Assembly (NCBI GenBank): GCA_018268855.1
Contig: JAFDVR010000016.1
Span: 1-64,000 of the forward strand
DNA length: 64,000 nucleotides
Source of the DNA: Acidobacteriota bacterium
Lineage (GTDB): Bacteria > Acidobacteriota > Terriglobia > Terriglobales > Acidobacteriaceae
Direction of reading: 5' to 3'
Shown: in pieces, positions 56,009-64,000 of the stretch
How the letters are laid out: every line of letters starts with the position of its first letter
Position numbering within the stretch: the first letter of the stretch is position 1
Position numbers and translations under genes: made by a program
The notes under the pieces: model-generated
Told to the model about the DNA's origin: nothing
Seen by the model: only the letters and a program-made list of their open reading frames with translations
Databases searched by the model: none

Positions 56009-57729
56009 TCTCCGATACCGCGGAGGGAGAGGCCGACCTTCTTCTCTTCGGGGCTCATCTTGACGATCTTGAACTCCAGCTCTGTGCCGGGTTCGAGCGT
56101 GGTCTGATGGCCGAGCGCGTCGACTGCTTCGGAGACGTGGCAGAGACCTTCCACACCTTCTGCGATTTCGACGAAGGCACCGAACTGAGCGACGCGGAGG
56201 ACTTTGCCCTTTACGACATCACCGGTGCGGTGCTGCGCGAAGAAGGTATCCCAAACATCGGGCTCGAGCTGCTTGACGCCGAGAGAGAGGCGGCGGTTTT
56301 CGGGCTCGACACCGAGCACGACTGCCTTGACCTTCTCACCCTTCTTGAGCACTTCGGACGGATGCTTGATGCGCTTGGTCCACGAGAGGTTGGAGACGTG
56401 GACGAGGCCATCGATGCCGTCTTCGATCTCGATGAAGGCGCCGAAGTCGGTGAGGTTGCGGACGCGGCCTTCGACTTCTGTGCCGGCCGGGTACTTGTCC
56501 TCGAGGTTCTCCCAGGGGTTTTCCTGGAGCTGCTTCATGCCGAGCGAGATGCGGCGGTCGTTCGGATTGACAGCGAGGATGATGGTTTCGACCTCGTCGC
56601 CGGGCTTGACCATCTTGCTGGGGTGCTTCATGCGCTTGGACCAGGTCATCTCGGAGACGTGGACGAGGCCTTCGATGCCCTGTTCGAGCTCAACGAATGC
56701 GCCGTAGTCGGTAACGGAGAGGACGCGGCCCTTGACGTGCGCGCCGATGGGGTAGCGTTCGACGGCGTCGAGCCACGGATCGGGCGTGAGCTGCTTGAAG
56801 CCGAGCGAGACGCGGTGCTTTTCCTTGTCGAACTTGAGCACCTTGACCTGGATCTCGTCGCCAACCTGCACGAGATCGCGCGGGTGGGTGAGGCGTCCCC
56901 AGGACATGTCGGTGATGTGGAGCAGGCCGTCGAGTCCGCCGAGGTCGACGAATGCGCCGTAGTCGGTGAGGTTTTTGACCACGCCGGTGACGATGGAGCC
57001 CTCTTCGAGGTGCTGGAGAGTGACTTCCTTGAGCGCATTCTGCTCTTCTTCGAGGATTTCCTTGCGGGAGACGACGACGTTGCCGCGCTTCTTGTTGAGC
57101 TTGATGACGCGGACTTCGATCGGCTGGCCGATGTAGCTGTCGAGATTGCGCACGGGGCGGACCTCAACCTGTGAGCCAGGGAGGAACGCTTTGACGCCGA
57201 TGTCGATGGTGAGGCCGCCCTTGACGCGCGAGACGACGGTCCCGGTGACGGACGCCTTGGCTTCGCATGCCTTCTCGAGCTGGTCCCAGAGACGGAGGCG
57301 CTGTGCCTTCTCGTAGGAGGCGAGGTATCCGCCCTCCTTCTCCTCACGCTCGACGACGAGTTCGATCACGTCGCCTACGGCCACCTTGGACTCACCGGTG
57401 TGGTCGAGTACCTGCTCCTTGGGCACGAGGCCTTCGGACTTAAGACCGATGTCGACGACGACATGCTTGTCCGTGATCTTGAGAACAGTGCCGGTGACGA
57501 CCTTGTCCTCTTCCATGACGGATTGAGCGGCTTCCTTCTCGGCGGCCTGCTCAGCGTCGAAGCTGGCGAGGGCGGCGGCGAAGTCTGTTGCGTCGTAATC
57601 AGGCTCTTCGGTCTGAGCGGCGGCAGGCGTGGTGGTTTCAGGCGCGTTCTGCGTCTCTTCGGGTGCGAGGGTTTCGAGTTCAGTATTCAGGACGTTGCTC
57701 TCGGTTTGGGAATTGGAATTGTGTTCCAT
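55846..57729 (-). CDS. rpsA: Ribosomal protein S1
   Basis: Binds mRNA leaders on the 30S subunit. 627 residues with six S1 (OB-fold) repeats; repeats 3-6 show the strong form (NLTDYGAFVDLGGLDGLLHI, SVTDYGAFVELEQGIEGLVH, NLTDFGAFIEIEDGIDGLVH, VAQFGAFVEIAEGVEGLCH). The N-terminal 80 residues are acidic and Ala/Thr-rich; the C-terminal tail is Ser/Lys-rich. The ATG at 57729 (MEHNSNSQTESNVLNTE) lacks a Shine-Dalgarno match (CCAAGCTT), as in many autoregulated rpsA leaders. Its 3' end is the boundary of the accessory island. Confidence 0.95.
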   Translation of the reverse strand: MEHNSNSQTESNVLNTELETLAPEETQNAPETTTPAAAQTEEPDYDATDFAAALASFDAEQAAEKEAAQSVMEEDKVVTGTVLKITDKHVVVDIGLKSEGLVPKEQVLDHTGESKVAVGDVIELVVEREEKEGGYLASYEKAQRLRLWDQLEKACEAKASVTGTVVSRVKGGLTIDIGVKAFLPGSQVEVRPVRNLDSYIGQPIEVRVIKLNKKRGNVVVSRKEILEEEQNALKEVTLQHLEEGSIVTGVVKNLTDYGAFVDLGGLDGLLHITDMSWGRLTHPRDLVQVGDEIQVKVLKFDKEKHRVSLGFKQLTPDPWLDAVERYPIGAHVKGRVLSVTDYGAFVELEQGIEGLVHVSEMTWSKRMKHPSKMVKPGDEVETIILAVNPNDRRISLGMKQLQENPWENLEDKYPAGTEVEGRVRNLTDFGAFIEIEDGIDGLVHVSNLSWTKRIKHPSEVLKKGEKVKAVVLGVEPENRRLSLGVKQLEPDVWDTFFAQHRTGDVVKGKVLRVAQFGAFVEIAEGVEGLCHVSEAVDALGHQTTLEPGTELEFKIVKMSPEEKKVGLSLRGIGEEASREEIESYKASAPSAKREKGDRRNDSGSSSSSTGTTLGDLLNWKKSEREEN

Positions 57730-58254
57730 AAGCTTGGTTGACGTGCTCCCAGTTGGTTCGGACTCAGCCTTCGAGGTGGCTGGTGTTCCTGAGCTAGCCC
57801 TCAACCTTGCCGCCCGCGAAACTCCGGGGTCAGCAGACAGAGACGGCGAAGCGTTCAACTCGTGGTGGCGCAGATTTCGGGTTGTCAGGAGGAGCAGGTG
57901 TCCGAACTCATGGTTGGCACGGGCTCTACTCAACTATAACGCTGTGCGTTTGGGGGCGTCAACGCAACCATGCGCCAATGCAGAACGTACTTGCTAGAAG
58001 GCCGCTGCTCTCCGGTTCGCGCTTTTGCGCGAATGGATGTTCGCTCACGCGAACATCAGCAAAAGCAGATTCCTCACTTAGTTCGGAATGACAGTCTTGT
58101 GAGGCTCGCATTTGATAGCTGCGCCGCAAAAGCAGGTCTCTCCGCTCGCTTTGCGAGCGGTCGAGATGACGATGTATCGAACTACCTATGACGGTCTATA
58201 TAGATAGAGCGTGTAATGAGGATAGCGGTGGTGGATTCTTATACACTGCTCGGC
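57730..58254. other. 525-base gap: rpsA leader and repeats
   Basis: Region between the divergent rpsA and HIT genes. The part near rpsA would be its leader. From about 58000 to 58172 it contains degenerate and complete copies of the interspersed repeat (a partial copy at 58062-58095, AGCAGATTCCTCACTTAGTT; a full copy at 58129-58172) and a short inverted repeat GATGTTCGCTCACGCGAACATC. No gene is supported. Confidence 0.6.
58129..58172. repeat. Interspersed repeat copy
   Basis: AAAGCAGGTCTCTCCGCTCG ... GCGGTCGAGATGACGATG; an internal hairpin CCGCTCGC-TTT-GCGAGCGG sits in its middle. Same family as the 11.8-kb copy. Confidence 0.75.
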
Positions 58255-58836
58255 ATGGATAGGCTTTGGACTCCCTGGCGGTATGCGTATGTGACGAAGA
58301 CGGGCGACTATGCCAAGGGCAAGGGGCGCAAGGGTGTGCCGAAGGAGTTGGAGGCTTGGCCGGACGAGAAGGACTGCGTCTTTTGCAATATGCTTGGCGC
58401 GACAGAGTGGGCGGTGGCGAGTGGAACGATGTCGCGTGAGGATGCGGAACGGGCTTCGCACATTGTGTTGCAGGCGGAGCATAATTTTGTCTGCCTGAAT
58501 GCGTTTCCTTATACGAGTGGGCATTTAATGATCGTGCCGTATCAGCATCTGCAGTCGTTGGCGGAACTTCCTGCGGAAGCTGCATCGGAGATGATGCAAC
58601 TTGCGCAGCGTGCGGAGCGGGTGTTGCGTACGACGTATAAGCCGGATGGTTTGAATCTGGGCATGAATATGGGAGAGTCGGCCGGTGCGGGTGTGGCCGA
58701 GCATATTCATCTGCATGCACTGCCACGCTGGGTGGGTGACAACAGTTTTATGGGAGTGACAGCGGAGACGCGGGTTCTGCCGGAGATGCTGGACCAGACT
58801 TGGGAGCGGCTAAGATCTTCGTTCGCGGCGCAATAA
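58255..58836 (+). CDS. HIT-family nucleotide hydrolase/phosphorylase
   Basis: 193 residues from the ATG at 58255 (MDRLWTPWRYAYVTK, the usual family start); an ATG at 58216 is possible. A zinc-binding C-x2-C (CVFCNML) precedes the HIT fold; the catalytic triad motif is HIHLHALPRW. The opening LWTPWR and the length resemble AP4A phosphorylase-like HIT proteins, which degrade diadenosine polyphosphates. No ribosome site is clear; TTATACACT 9-17 bases before the ATG could be a -10 element, so a very short leader is possible. Confidence 0.9.
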   Translation: MDRLWTPWRYAYVTKTGDYAKGKGRKGVPKELEAWPDEKDCVFCNMLGATEWAVASGTMSREDAERASHIVLQAEHNFVCLNAFPYTSGHLMIVPYQHLQSLAELPAEAASEMMQLAQRAERVLRTTYKPDGLNLGMNMGESAGAGVAEHIHLHALPRWVGDNSFMGVTAETRVLPEMLDQTWERLRSSFAAQ

Positions 58837-59020
58837 GTCGCGGCATTGCGCATTGCAGAGCGCAACTCGCGCGCGCGTTGTGGACAACCAGGATGCAGGC
58901 CTTCTCATCTCATGTAGTGTGCCGCTGATTAGGCCGCACACAAGCTGAAAAGATAAGTACCTTTTCAACCAAGGCCTGTCATCTCGAGGCCCTCACATAA
59001 CTGTTTTTGAGGAGAGGGTT

Positions 59021-59251
59021 ATGCAGTCCGCAATCATCATTCAAGGAAAATTTACATCTGGCCGCATCGCTGAGTATGCACCGGCGGCATTGGGAACTAT
59101 CACGCAGCGCGAGGGAGAAGATGCCAAACTCTGCGGACTTACGCGCTCTTTATATCGCCGTTTGCTCGCGCTCAATATGCCGGCGCAGACCCAACGCAAA
59201 CAGATAGCTTCCATCACGCTCGGTTCCCTGACAGAGAAGCGGATTGCTTAA
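59021..59251 (+). CDS. 76-residue protein of unknown function
   Basis: Small basic protein (MQSAIIIQGKFTSGRIAEYA ... QIASITLGSLTEKRIA) with a strong ribosome site GGAGAGG 4 bases before the ATG at 59021 and a good terminator shortly after its stop, so it is a credible single-gene unit. No motif recognised, no signal peptide. The upstream 180 bases hold no other gene. Confidence 0.65.
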   Translation: MQSAIIIQGKFTSGRIAEYAPAALGTITQREGEDAKLCGLTRSLYRRLLALNMPAQTQRKQIASITLGSLTEKRIA

Positions 59252-59284
59252 AAGTTTCTGAGTTTCGCAACCATGTACGACATT

Positions 59285-59311
59285 GCCCCGGAGATTCCGG
59301 GGCTTCTTTTT
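59285..59311 (+). terminator. Rho-independent terminator
   Basis: 8-bp stem GCCCCGGA / TCCGGGGC with loop GAT, followed by TTCTTTTTT, 34 bases after the 76-residue gene. Confidence 0.85.
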
Positions 59312-59314
59312 TGC

Positions 59315-59854
59315 TTATCTCTGGACAGGCCGGGTAGGAAGCGGTTGTCCCCGTTGCATGTCGTCATTGCTGCCGGAACCGGAGACGCGGGTGGCTTCGA
59401 AGTTGATGACTTTCCACTCGTTGCCAATGAGGCGATAGACGCGCGTGTAGCGAAAGAGGCCGCGGTAGGGCGAGCCGTGCAGAGTGGCGTCAATGCGAAT
59501 GGTGGAGTTGACGATGGCAACGTCGCGCAACATGCGGATGTTGGTGGACTCCACATCCATGGATTTAAATGCGAACCGCCCAGCGTGGAGATTCTCCAGA
59601 TACTGTGCCTTATTGGAAATTGTGCCGTTCGCGCCGATACCAAGAAAGTCGTCCGCGATGATCGGCTCCAGGGGTGCGGGATTGCCGGCGAGCAGCGCGG
59701 TGCGCCAGGCGTCTTCCATTTGCTGAATGATCTTTTTCTGATCGTGAGGGACACGCGCTTTGGGATGCCTGGTGTTCTCCGCAGAACAGAACACGGCGAA
59801 CAGGAGTAAGAACGCTGTTGCATAACGCGTGGGATTGGAGAAGAGCTTTGGCAT
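59315..59854 (-). CDS. Exported DUF4440/SnoaL-like protein
   Basis: 179 residues with a signal peptide (MPKLFSNPTRYATAFLLLFAVFCSA) and an NTF2-like cone fold: IIQQMEDAWRTALLAGNPAPLEPIIADDFLGIG, then SNKAQYLENLHAG, and the closing FRYTRVYRLIGNEWKVINFEATRV, the usual DUF4440 pattern. Members are enzymes or ligand-binding proteins of unknown specificity. Same strand as hisS, but a hairpin and about 220 bases separate them. Confidence 0.82.
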   Translation of the reverse strand: MPKLFSNPTRYATAFLLLFAVFCSAENTRHPKARVPHDQKKIIQQMEDAWRTALLAGNPAPLEPIIADDFLGIGANGTISNKAQYLENLHAGRFAFKSMDVESTNIRMLRDVAIVNSTIRIDATLHGSPYRGLFRYTRVYRLIGNEWKVINFEATRVSGSGSNDDMQRGQPLPTRPVQR

Positions 59855-60013
59855 TCGCGTATGCGGGATATTAGTCCTGTCCCTCGTGGCGCGTCAAAGA
59901 GATTTTGTTGACGACCGCGAAGGTTAGACGGAGTAGACGATGATCGGGATGGTTCTCGTAATAAAAGTATTGAGGGCTGCGTACGTGTAGAGGGATCGTC
60001 CTTCGGACGATAA

Positions 60014-60043
60014 CCCATGCATGCAAAAAGCCGCATGCATGGG
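60014..60043. terminator. Hairpin downstream of hisS
   Basis: 11-bp stem CCCATGCATGC / GCATGCATGGG with loop AAAAAGCC, 31 bases beyond the hisS stop. No U-tract; likely a 3' stabilising or weak terminator hairpin. Confidence 0.45.
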
Positions 60044-60073
60044 GCACCCCTTATTGGAATGGGTACTCAGCGC

Positions 60074-61426
60074 TTAGGGTTTTGCAGATGACAACCTCTT
60101 CGGAAGTTCAGAACTGCTGAGGCGGACTTGTTCGCCTGTGGCCAGGGTTTTTACGGTGGCTTCACCTGCTTTGGCTTCGTCTTCGCCGAGGATGATGAGG
60201 TGGCGGGCGAGGGTGTCGGCTAATGGGATCGCCTTCTTCATTTTGAAGGTGCCATCGCCTACTTCGACGGAGAGGCCTGCGCGGCGAAGGGTGCTGGCGA
60301 GAGCGAGTGCGGCGGCGTTCTGTTCGGTGCCGAGCGGGGCGATGTAGGCGTCGAGTTTGTGCGCGTGGAGGTGGTTGTCTGCTTCGGCGGATTGTTTTTC
60401 TTCGGCAAGCGCCTGCAGGGTGAGGATGAGGCGGTCTTCGCCGATGGCGAAGCCGATGCCTGGGGCCTTGGGGCCCCCGATGGTTTCGGAGAGGCCGTCG
60501 TAGCGTCCACCGCCGAGCAGGGCGTTTTGCGTGCCGAGGCCGGTTTCCATGGTGAACTCGAAGGCGGTGCGGGTGTAGTAGTCGAGGCCGCGGACGAGAC
60601 GCGGGTTCACGGTGTACGGAACACCGCAGGCATCGAGCGCGGCGAGAACGTCGGCGAAGTGCTGCTTGGATTCGGCGTCGAGGTAGTCGACGATTTTGGG
60701 AAGGCTGTCGATGATGGCCTGATCGTTCTCGTCTTTGCTATCGAGCACGCGCAGGGGATTGGTTTCGGCGCGGCGCTGGTTGTCGGGGCAGAGCTTGTCT
60801 TTTACCGGCGCGAGCGCTTCGCGAAGTGCGGCGACGTAGCGCGGGCGATCGGTCGAAGAACCGACGGAATTGAGCGCAAGCTTCCAACCTTTGTAGTTGT
60901 TCTCGGCAGACGCGCGCGCAATGCCCAGCTCGTCGAGCAGGGTGGCGAGCATCTCCAGCACTTCGGCATCGCGCAAAGGCGATTCACTCCCGGAGGATGG
61001 TGGGCCGATGACTTCGGCCCCGATCTGGAAGAACTGGCGGTAGCGGCCCTTCTGCGGGCGCTCGCGGCGGAACTGCGGCCCGATGTAGCAGAGCTTTTGC
61101 AGGCGCCCTGTTTCGCCGAGCTTGTGTTCGATATAAGCGCGGACGACGCCGGCGGTGTTCTCAGGACGCAGAGTGAGGGATTGCGCCTTTTCACTTGCGG
61201 CCCGGGCGCGGTCTTCCCACGTGTACATCTCCTTGGAAACGATGTCGGTTTCTTCGCCGACGCCGCGAGAGAAGAGTTCGGTGGGTTCGATGACGGGCGT
61301 GCGGATCTCTCCGAAGCCGTAGCGTGCGAAGACGGAGCGGGCGACGGTTTCGACGTGGTTCCAAAGAGCTGTTTCGGGCGGCAAAAGATCGCGGGTTCCA
61401 CGGACTGCTTTGAGAACAGAAGACAT
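60074..61426 (-). CDS. hisS: Histidyl-tRNA synthetase
   Basis: Class II synthetase charging tRNA-His, 450 residues. N-terminal KAVRGTRDLLPPE; motif 2 QFRRERPQKGRYRQFFQIG; the histidine-binding HisA block LVRGLDYYTRTAFEF; motif 3 PGIGFAIGEDRL. The C-terminal anticodon-binding domain is present (DAYIAPLGTEQNAAALALA...). An ATG at 61426 (MSSVLKAVRG) is the only reasonable start. Monocistronic as far as can be seen. Confidence 0.97.
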   Translation of the reverse strand: MSSVLKAVRGTRDLLPPETALWNHVETVARSVFARYGFGEIRTPVIEPTELFSRGVGEETDIVSKEMYTWEDRARAASEKAQSLTLRPENTAGVVRAYIEHKLGETGRLQKLCYIGPQFRRERPQKGRYRQFFQIGAEVIGPPSSGSESPLRDAEVLEMLATLLDELGIARASAENNYKGWKLALNSVGSSTDRPRYVAALREALAPVKDKLCPDNQRRAETNPLRVLDSKDENDQAIIDSLPKIVDYLDAESKQHFADVLAALDACGVPYTVNPRLVRGLDYYTRTAFEFTMETGLGTQNALLGGGRYDGLSETIGGPKAPGIGFAIGEDRLILTLQALAEEKQSAEADNHLHAHKLDAYIAPLGTEQNAAALALASTLRRAGLSVEVGDGTFKMKKAIPLADTLARHLIILGEDEAKAGEATVKTLATGEQVRLSSSELPKRLSSAKP

Positions 61427-61776
61427 GCTTCTTCAGTGTATCGAAGCGGATTGCCGGACCCTTGAAAGCTATTTTTAGGGCCTCTTCCATTCCTTTGGTA
61501 ACGCCCATGAATTGGCTATTACCACTGCATTTGTGGGATTTTTGATTGGTTTTTCCATTGCTACGATCGCCCCACGCAATGGAACTATCGAAACGCCGCC
61601 ACGCCCGAAGGACCTTTCGAGCGCCAGGCGACCTGTCCTCAAAATACGTCGGCCCGCTCCCCCGGAGGAGTGCTTTTGCGGTTGCTTCATGCTGCTCTAC
61701 GAGCGCACTGGCGGCAACACAGAGGCGCAGCCGGTTATTCAAGGATTGCGCTTATCAGGCCGATGAACCGGAAGAC
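61427..61776. other. 350-base gap upstream of beta-helix gene
   Basis: No gene supported. An 84-codon plus-strand frame (61512-61766) lacks a ribosome site and any family resemblance. Short inverted repeats occur (CGAAGGACCTTTCG, near 61606), but I could not match the region to SRP, 6S, tmRNA or RNase P RNA. Confidence 0.5.
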
Positions 61777-61793
61777 ATGCGATACTTCCGGTT
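61766..61793 (+). promoter_or_regulatory. Hairpin enclosing a start codon
   Basis: 9-bp perfect stem AACCGGAAG / CTTCCGGTT; the ten-base loop contains the ATG of the next gene and the 5' arm contains its GGAAG ribosome-site candidate. It would reduce translation when formed. A T6 run at 61802-61807 lies eight bases beyond the stem, so it could instead be a weak terminator. Confidence 0.45.
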
Positions 61794-64000
61794 CGGGCCC
61801 CTTTTTTCAATGTTTGCCATCTTTTTGATGCATTGCGTGATCGGCTGCGGCATGGGCGGCAAGGCACCTACCTTGAGCGTCAAGCCAAATGCGCAACAGC
61901 TTTTTGTCGGTCAGAAGCTGCCTCTCTCCGCAGTGTTGACGGATGTCTCCGGCGATCGCGATGTCACATCGTCAGCAACCTGGTCTGCCAGAAACCAGAG
62001 TGTGGCTGTTGCAGGTCCGGTAGCGACCTGCGTGCAATCGGGCACGGGATCCGTTTCTGCCAATGTGGGAGAGTTCTCTGCGAGTACGGAGATTACTTGC
62101 GAGCCATTGAAGAACTCCCAAAAAACAGTTCAATCGCTGGAGATGACGCACCTGCCTGCAAGCATCGTTTCAGATACATGGCAGAAGCTGGCCGTGAAGG
62201 CATACTTCACCGATGGTACAGACGAAGATGTCACTGGTTCCGTGAGTTGGAGCTATGCCGATCAAACTGCATCGGTGAGCCAAACGGGTTTGGTGGATTG
62301 CAATCATCCGGGAAATGCGGCCCTGACCGCCAGCTATGGCGGGGCGACGGCTGCGGTTTCTTTTACCTGCGTCATGCGGTCTCCCTCATCTACGGTCGGT
62401 TTTACCGAACATAGCAAGGTGTTCTATGGGCCCTTCAATTCGTGGCTGGATATTAAAAAAGTATTCGGCGCAGTTGGAGATGGCAAAGCTGATGACACGC
62501 AGGCGTTGCAGGCAGCGCTTGATTCGTTCTCAAAAAGTGCGAAGGTGCTCTGGCTGCCTGCCGGACGATATCGCATCACGAAGACGCTCAGGCTAGCGTC
62601 GGTATCCGGCTTTGCGCTGCTGGGAGAAGATCCACGAAACACTATCCTGGAGTGGGATGGGCCAGCCGGGCAGGAGATGATGGTCCTGGATGGGATGAAT
62701 CACTTCCGGGTTGGACGGATTGCCTTTGACGGAAACAGCCGGGCTTCTACGGGGCTGCATCTGGCCTGGTCTCAGGCCCCAGGAGGGAACTACTATCCCA
62801 CGGGAAATCTGATTCACGATGTGAAATTCCGGAACTCTCAGTTTGGCATTCGTGCAGACTGGGTCGGAGAAACGACCATCGATAGAGATGAATTCAGAAA
62901 CATCTCCGATACAGGTATCCAACTCGGAAATTGGAATGCTCTCAACTGGAACATCATCGATTCGCTATTTGTCGATTGCGGCTGGGGTGTTACCAACTTT
63001 GGCATGGCGGGCGGATATAACGTTTTGAACAGCGTGTTCGTACGCTCGAAAAATGCAGACATGGGCATCGGCAATACGGGGGCCTTCTCTGCCAGAAACA
63101 ACATCTCCTATGACTCGGCCAGTTTTCTCTCCGCGAACAAAATCGGGAGCGGATCGAACACCGTGTTGCAAGGAAACCTGATTGTTCGTCCCAAAAACGT
63201 TGTCATCGGGTTCTCGAACCTTGGTCCGCTCACTCTTATCGATAACAAGGTTGTAGGCATTCAACCGGACAAACCCTTTGTGTTCACGATATGTGCCGAT
63301 CCCACGGGCGTGGTGGCAGTGGGCAACGTGGTTGGTACAACGGGTCCATGGTCCGGTCAGATGAACCTGGACGAGTTCGATGAAGATACGTCACAGACGT
63401 ACGATGGGCCCATACCATCCATCCCGGATGAGACCTATGTGCCAGCACAAAGTCAGGGCCGCATCTTTGAGGTGCCGGAAAATGCCCCCTCCTCCGTTAT
63501 CCAGGGACTGGTAAATGCCGCAGCGGCAAGCTCCGGGGGCATCGTGCATATCGCTGGTTTCCACGTTGCCGACCAGACCATTAACGTGCCGGATGCGCGT
63601 GTAGCCATCATTGGAGATGGCCAGACGAGCGGGTTCCATGCGCATTCTCTGATAGGACCGGTCATCAAAGTGACCGGTGGACAAGTAGATATCGAGGAGT
63701 TGGAGATCACGGAGTACGTAAGTGGCAACACCCAGATAGAAACTGCCGTTCCTGACTTACCTTCAACACGAGTTTTCTGCGACGAATGTATCTCGGACAG
63801 CGCGACCAACACTGGCGTATTGCTGGATGGTATGGAAGAGGCGTTGGTGGAGTTCAAAGTAGCCACCATGGGAGGACATGCAGCAGGCATGGCTGTGCAC
63901 GGAGGCGCGAACCAGGTACAGGGACGGCCGGTTTTGGGAGAAGTGAATGCATTCTCGATGACCGCAGATTCGTATGTTGCTGATTCGGGTGCCGAGCTCT
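61777..64000 (+). CDS. Lipoprotein with Ig-like and beta-helix domains (partial)
   Basis: Open frame from 61777 to the right edge, at least 741 codons, without a stop. The signal MRYFRFGPLFSMFAIFLMHC ends in lipobox VIGC. Residues about 30-105 and 115-195 look like bacterial Ig-like (Big2) repeats (SVKPNAQQLFVGQKLPLSAVLTD-type; MTHLPASIVSDTWQKLAVKA). From about residue 220 a pectate-lyase-superfamily beta-helix begins (WLDIKKVFGAVGDGKADDTQ), with LPAGRYRITKTLRL and many short beta turns; a second helix-like unit starts near residue 570 (VIQGLVNAAAASSGGIVHIAG). Such proteins bind or cleave acidic polysaccharides, or act as adhesins. An ATG at 61810 is an alternative start. The C-terminus is outside the window. 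Confidence 0.85.
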   Translation, partial: MRYFRFGPLFSMFAIFLMHCVIGCGMGGKAPTLSVKPNAQQLFVGQKLPLSAVLTDVSGDRDVTSSATWSARNQSVAVAGPVATCVQSGTGSVSANVGEFSASTEITCEPLKNSQKTVQSLEMTHLPASIVSDTWQKLAVKAYFTDGTDEDVTGSVSWSYADQTASVSQTGLVDCNHPGNAALTASYGGATAAVSFTCVMRSPSSTVGFTEHSKVFYGPFNSWLDIKKVFGAVGDGKADDTQALQAALDSFSKSAKVLWLPAGRYRITKTLRLASVSGFALLGEDPRNTILEWDGPAGQEMMVLDGMNHFRVGRIAFDGNSRASTGLHLAWSQAPGGNYYPTGNLIHDVKFRNSQFGIRADWVGETTIDRDEFRNISDTGIQLGNWNALNWNIIDSLFVDCGWGVTNFGMAGGYNVLNSVFVRSKNADMGIGNTGAFSARNNISYDSASFLSANKIGSGSNTVLQGNLIVRPKNVVIGFSNLGPLTLIDNKVVGIQPDKPFVFTICADPTGVVAVGNVVGTTGPWSGQMNLDEFDEDTSQTYDGPIPSIPDETYVPAQSQGRIFEVPENAPSSVIQGLVNAAAASSGGIVHIAGFHVADQTINVPDARVAIIGDGQTSGFHAHSLIGPVIKVTGGQVDIEELEITEYVSGNTQIETAVPDLPSTRVFCDECISDSATNTGVLLDGMEEALVEFKVATMGGHAAGMAVHGGANQVQGRPVLGEVNAFSMTADSYVADSGAEL

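Noticed and set aside
61512..61766. 84-codon frame upstream of the beta-helix gene
   Set aside because: No ribosome site, no family resemblance, and it overlaps noncoding short inverted repeats.

Overview
This window looks like the chromosome of a Terriglobia (subdivision 1) acidobacterium related to Terriglobus, Edaphobacter or Granulicella. I infer this from the Oar-like TonB-dependent receptor of about 1,235 residues, the many Tat- and Sec-exported glycan enzymes, the YXWXXGXW lipoprotein and the recurring intergenic repeat built around 'CGGTCGAGATGACGA'. No tRNA, rRNA or CRISPR array was seen. The taxonomic call is by recognition only.

Layout. 0.1-6.2 kb: two secreted Cys-type sulfatases and aconitase, all on the minus strand. 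6.4-14.2 kb: a small protein plus Fic protein pair, a Gln-rich lipoprotein, purL-purF and a secreted VOC protein. 14.3-42.1 kb: a glycan utilisation locus with GH3, GH92, GH31, a LacI regulator, a ROK kinase, GH38, a TonB-dependent receptor, a PHP-type metallohydrolase, a six-gene catabolic operon (LacD-like aldolase, MFS transporter, class II aldolase, DUF1537 kinase, Asp/Glu racemase-like protein, PfkB kinase) and a GH2-like enzyme. Six near-identical palindromes (consensus TTGGWATCGATTCCAA) lie in front of these transcription units and tie them to one LacI-type regulator. The simplest reading is: outer-membrane import by the receptor, periplasmic trimming of alpha-mannose-containing oligosaccharides, ROK phosphorylation of a hexose, and a kinase/aldolase operon for a second, acid-sugar-like component.

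42.1-51.4 kb: mixed housekeeping and hypothetical genes (YcxB-like, phosphatidyltransferase, propeller/SGNH hydrolase, sugar isomerase, Gfo/Idh oxidoreductase, murQ, Rieske protein), with copies of the interspersed repeat. 51.7-56.0 kb: an accessory island at the 3' end of rpsA. It holds a translationally coupled SF1 helicase and DUF2290 pair (a candidate defence module), then a duplicated 3' end of rpsA with its terminator, then a small gene and a fic gene broken by a -1 frameshift, and then intact rpsA. 57.7-64 kb: HIT protein, a 76-residue protein, a DUF4440-like secreted protein, hisS, and a beta-helix lipoprotein that runs off the right edge.

The strongest candidates for something undescribed are the helicase/DUF2290 module together with the rpsA 3'-end duplication, and the LacI regulon with its kinase/aldolase operon.
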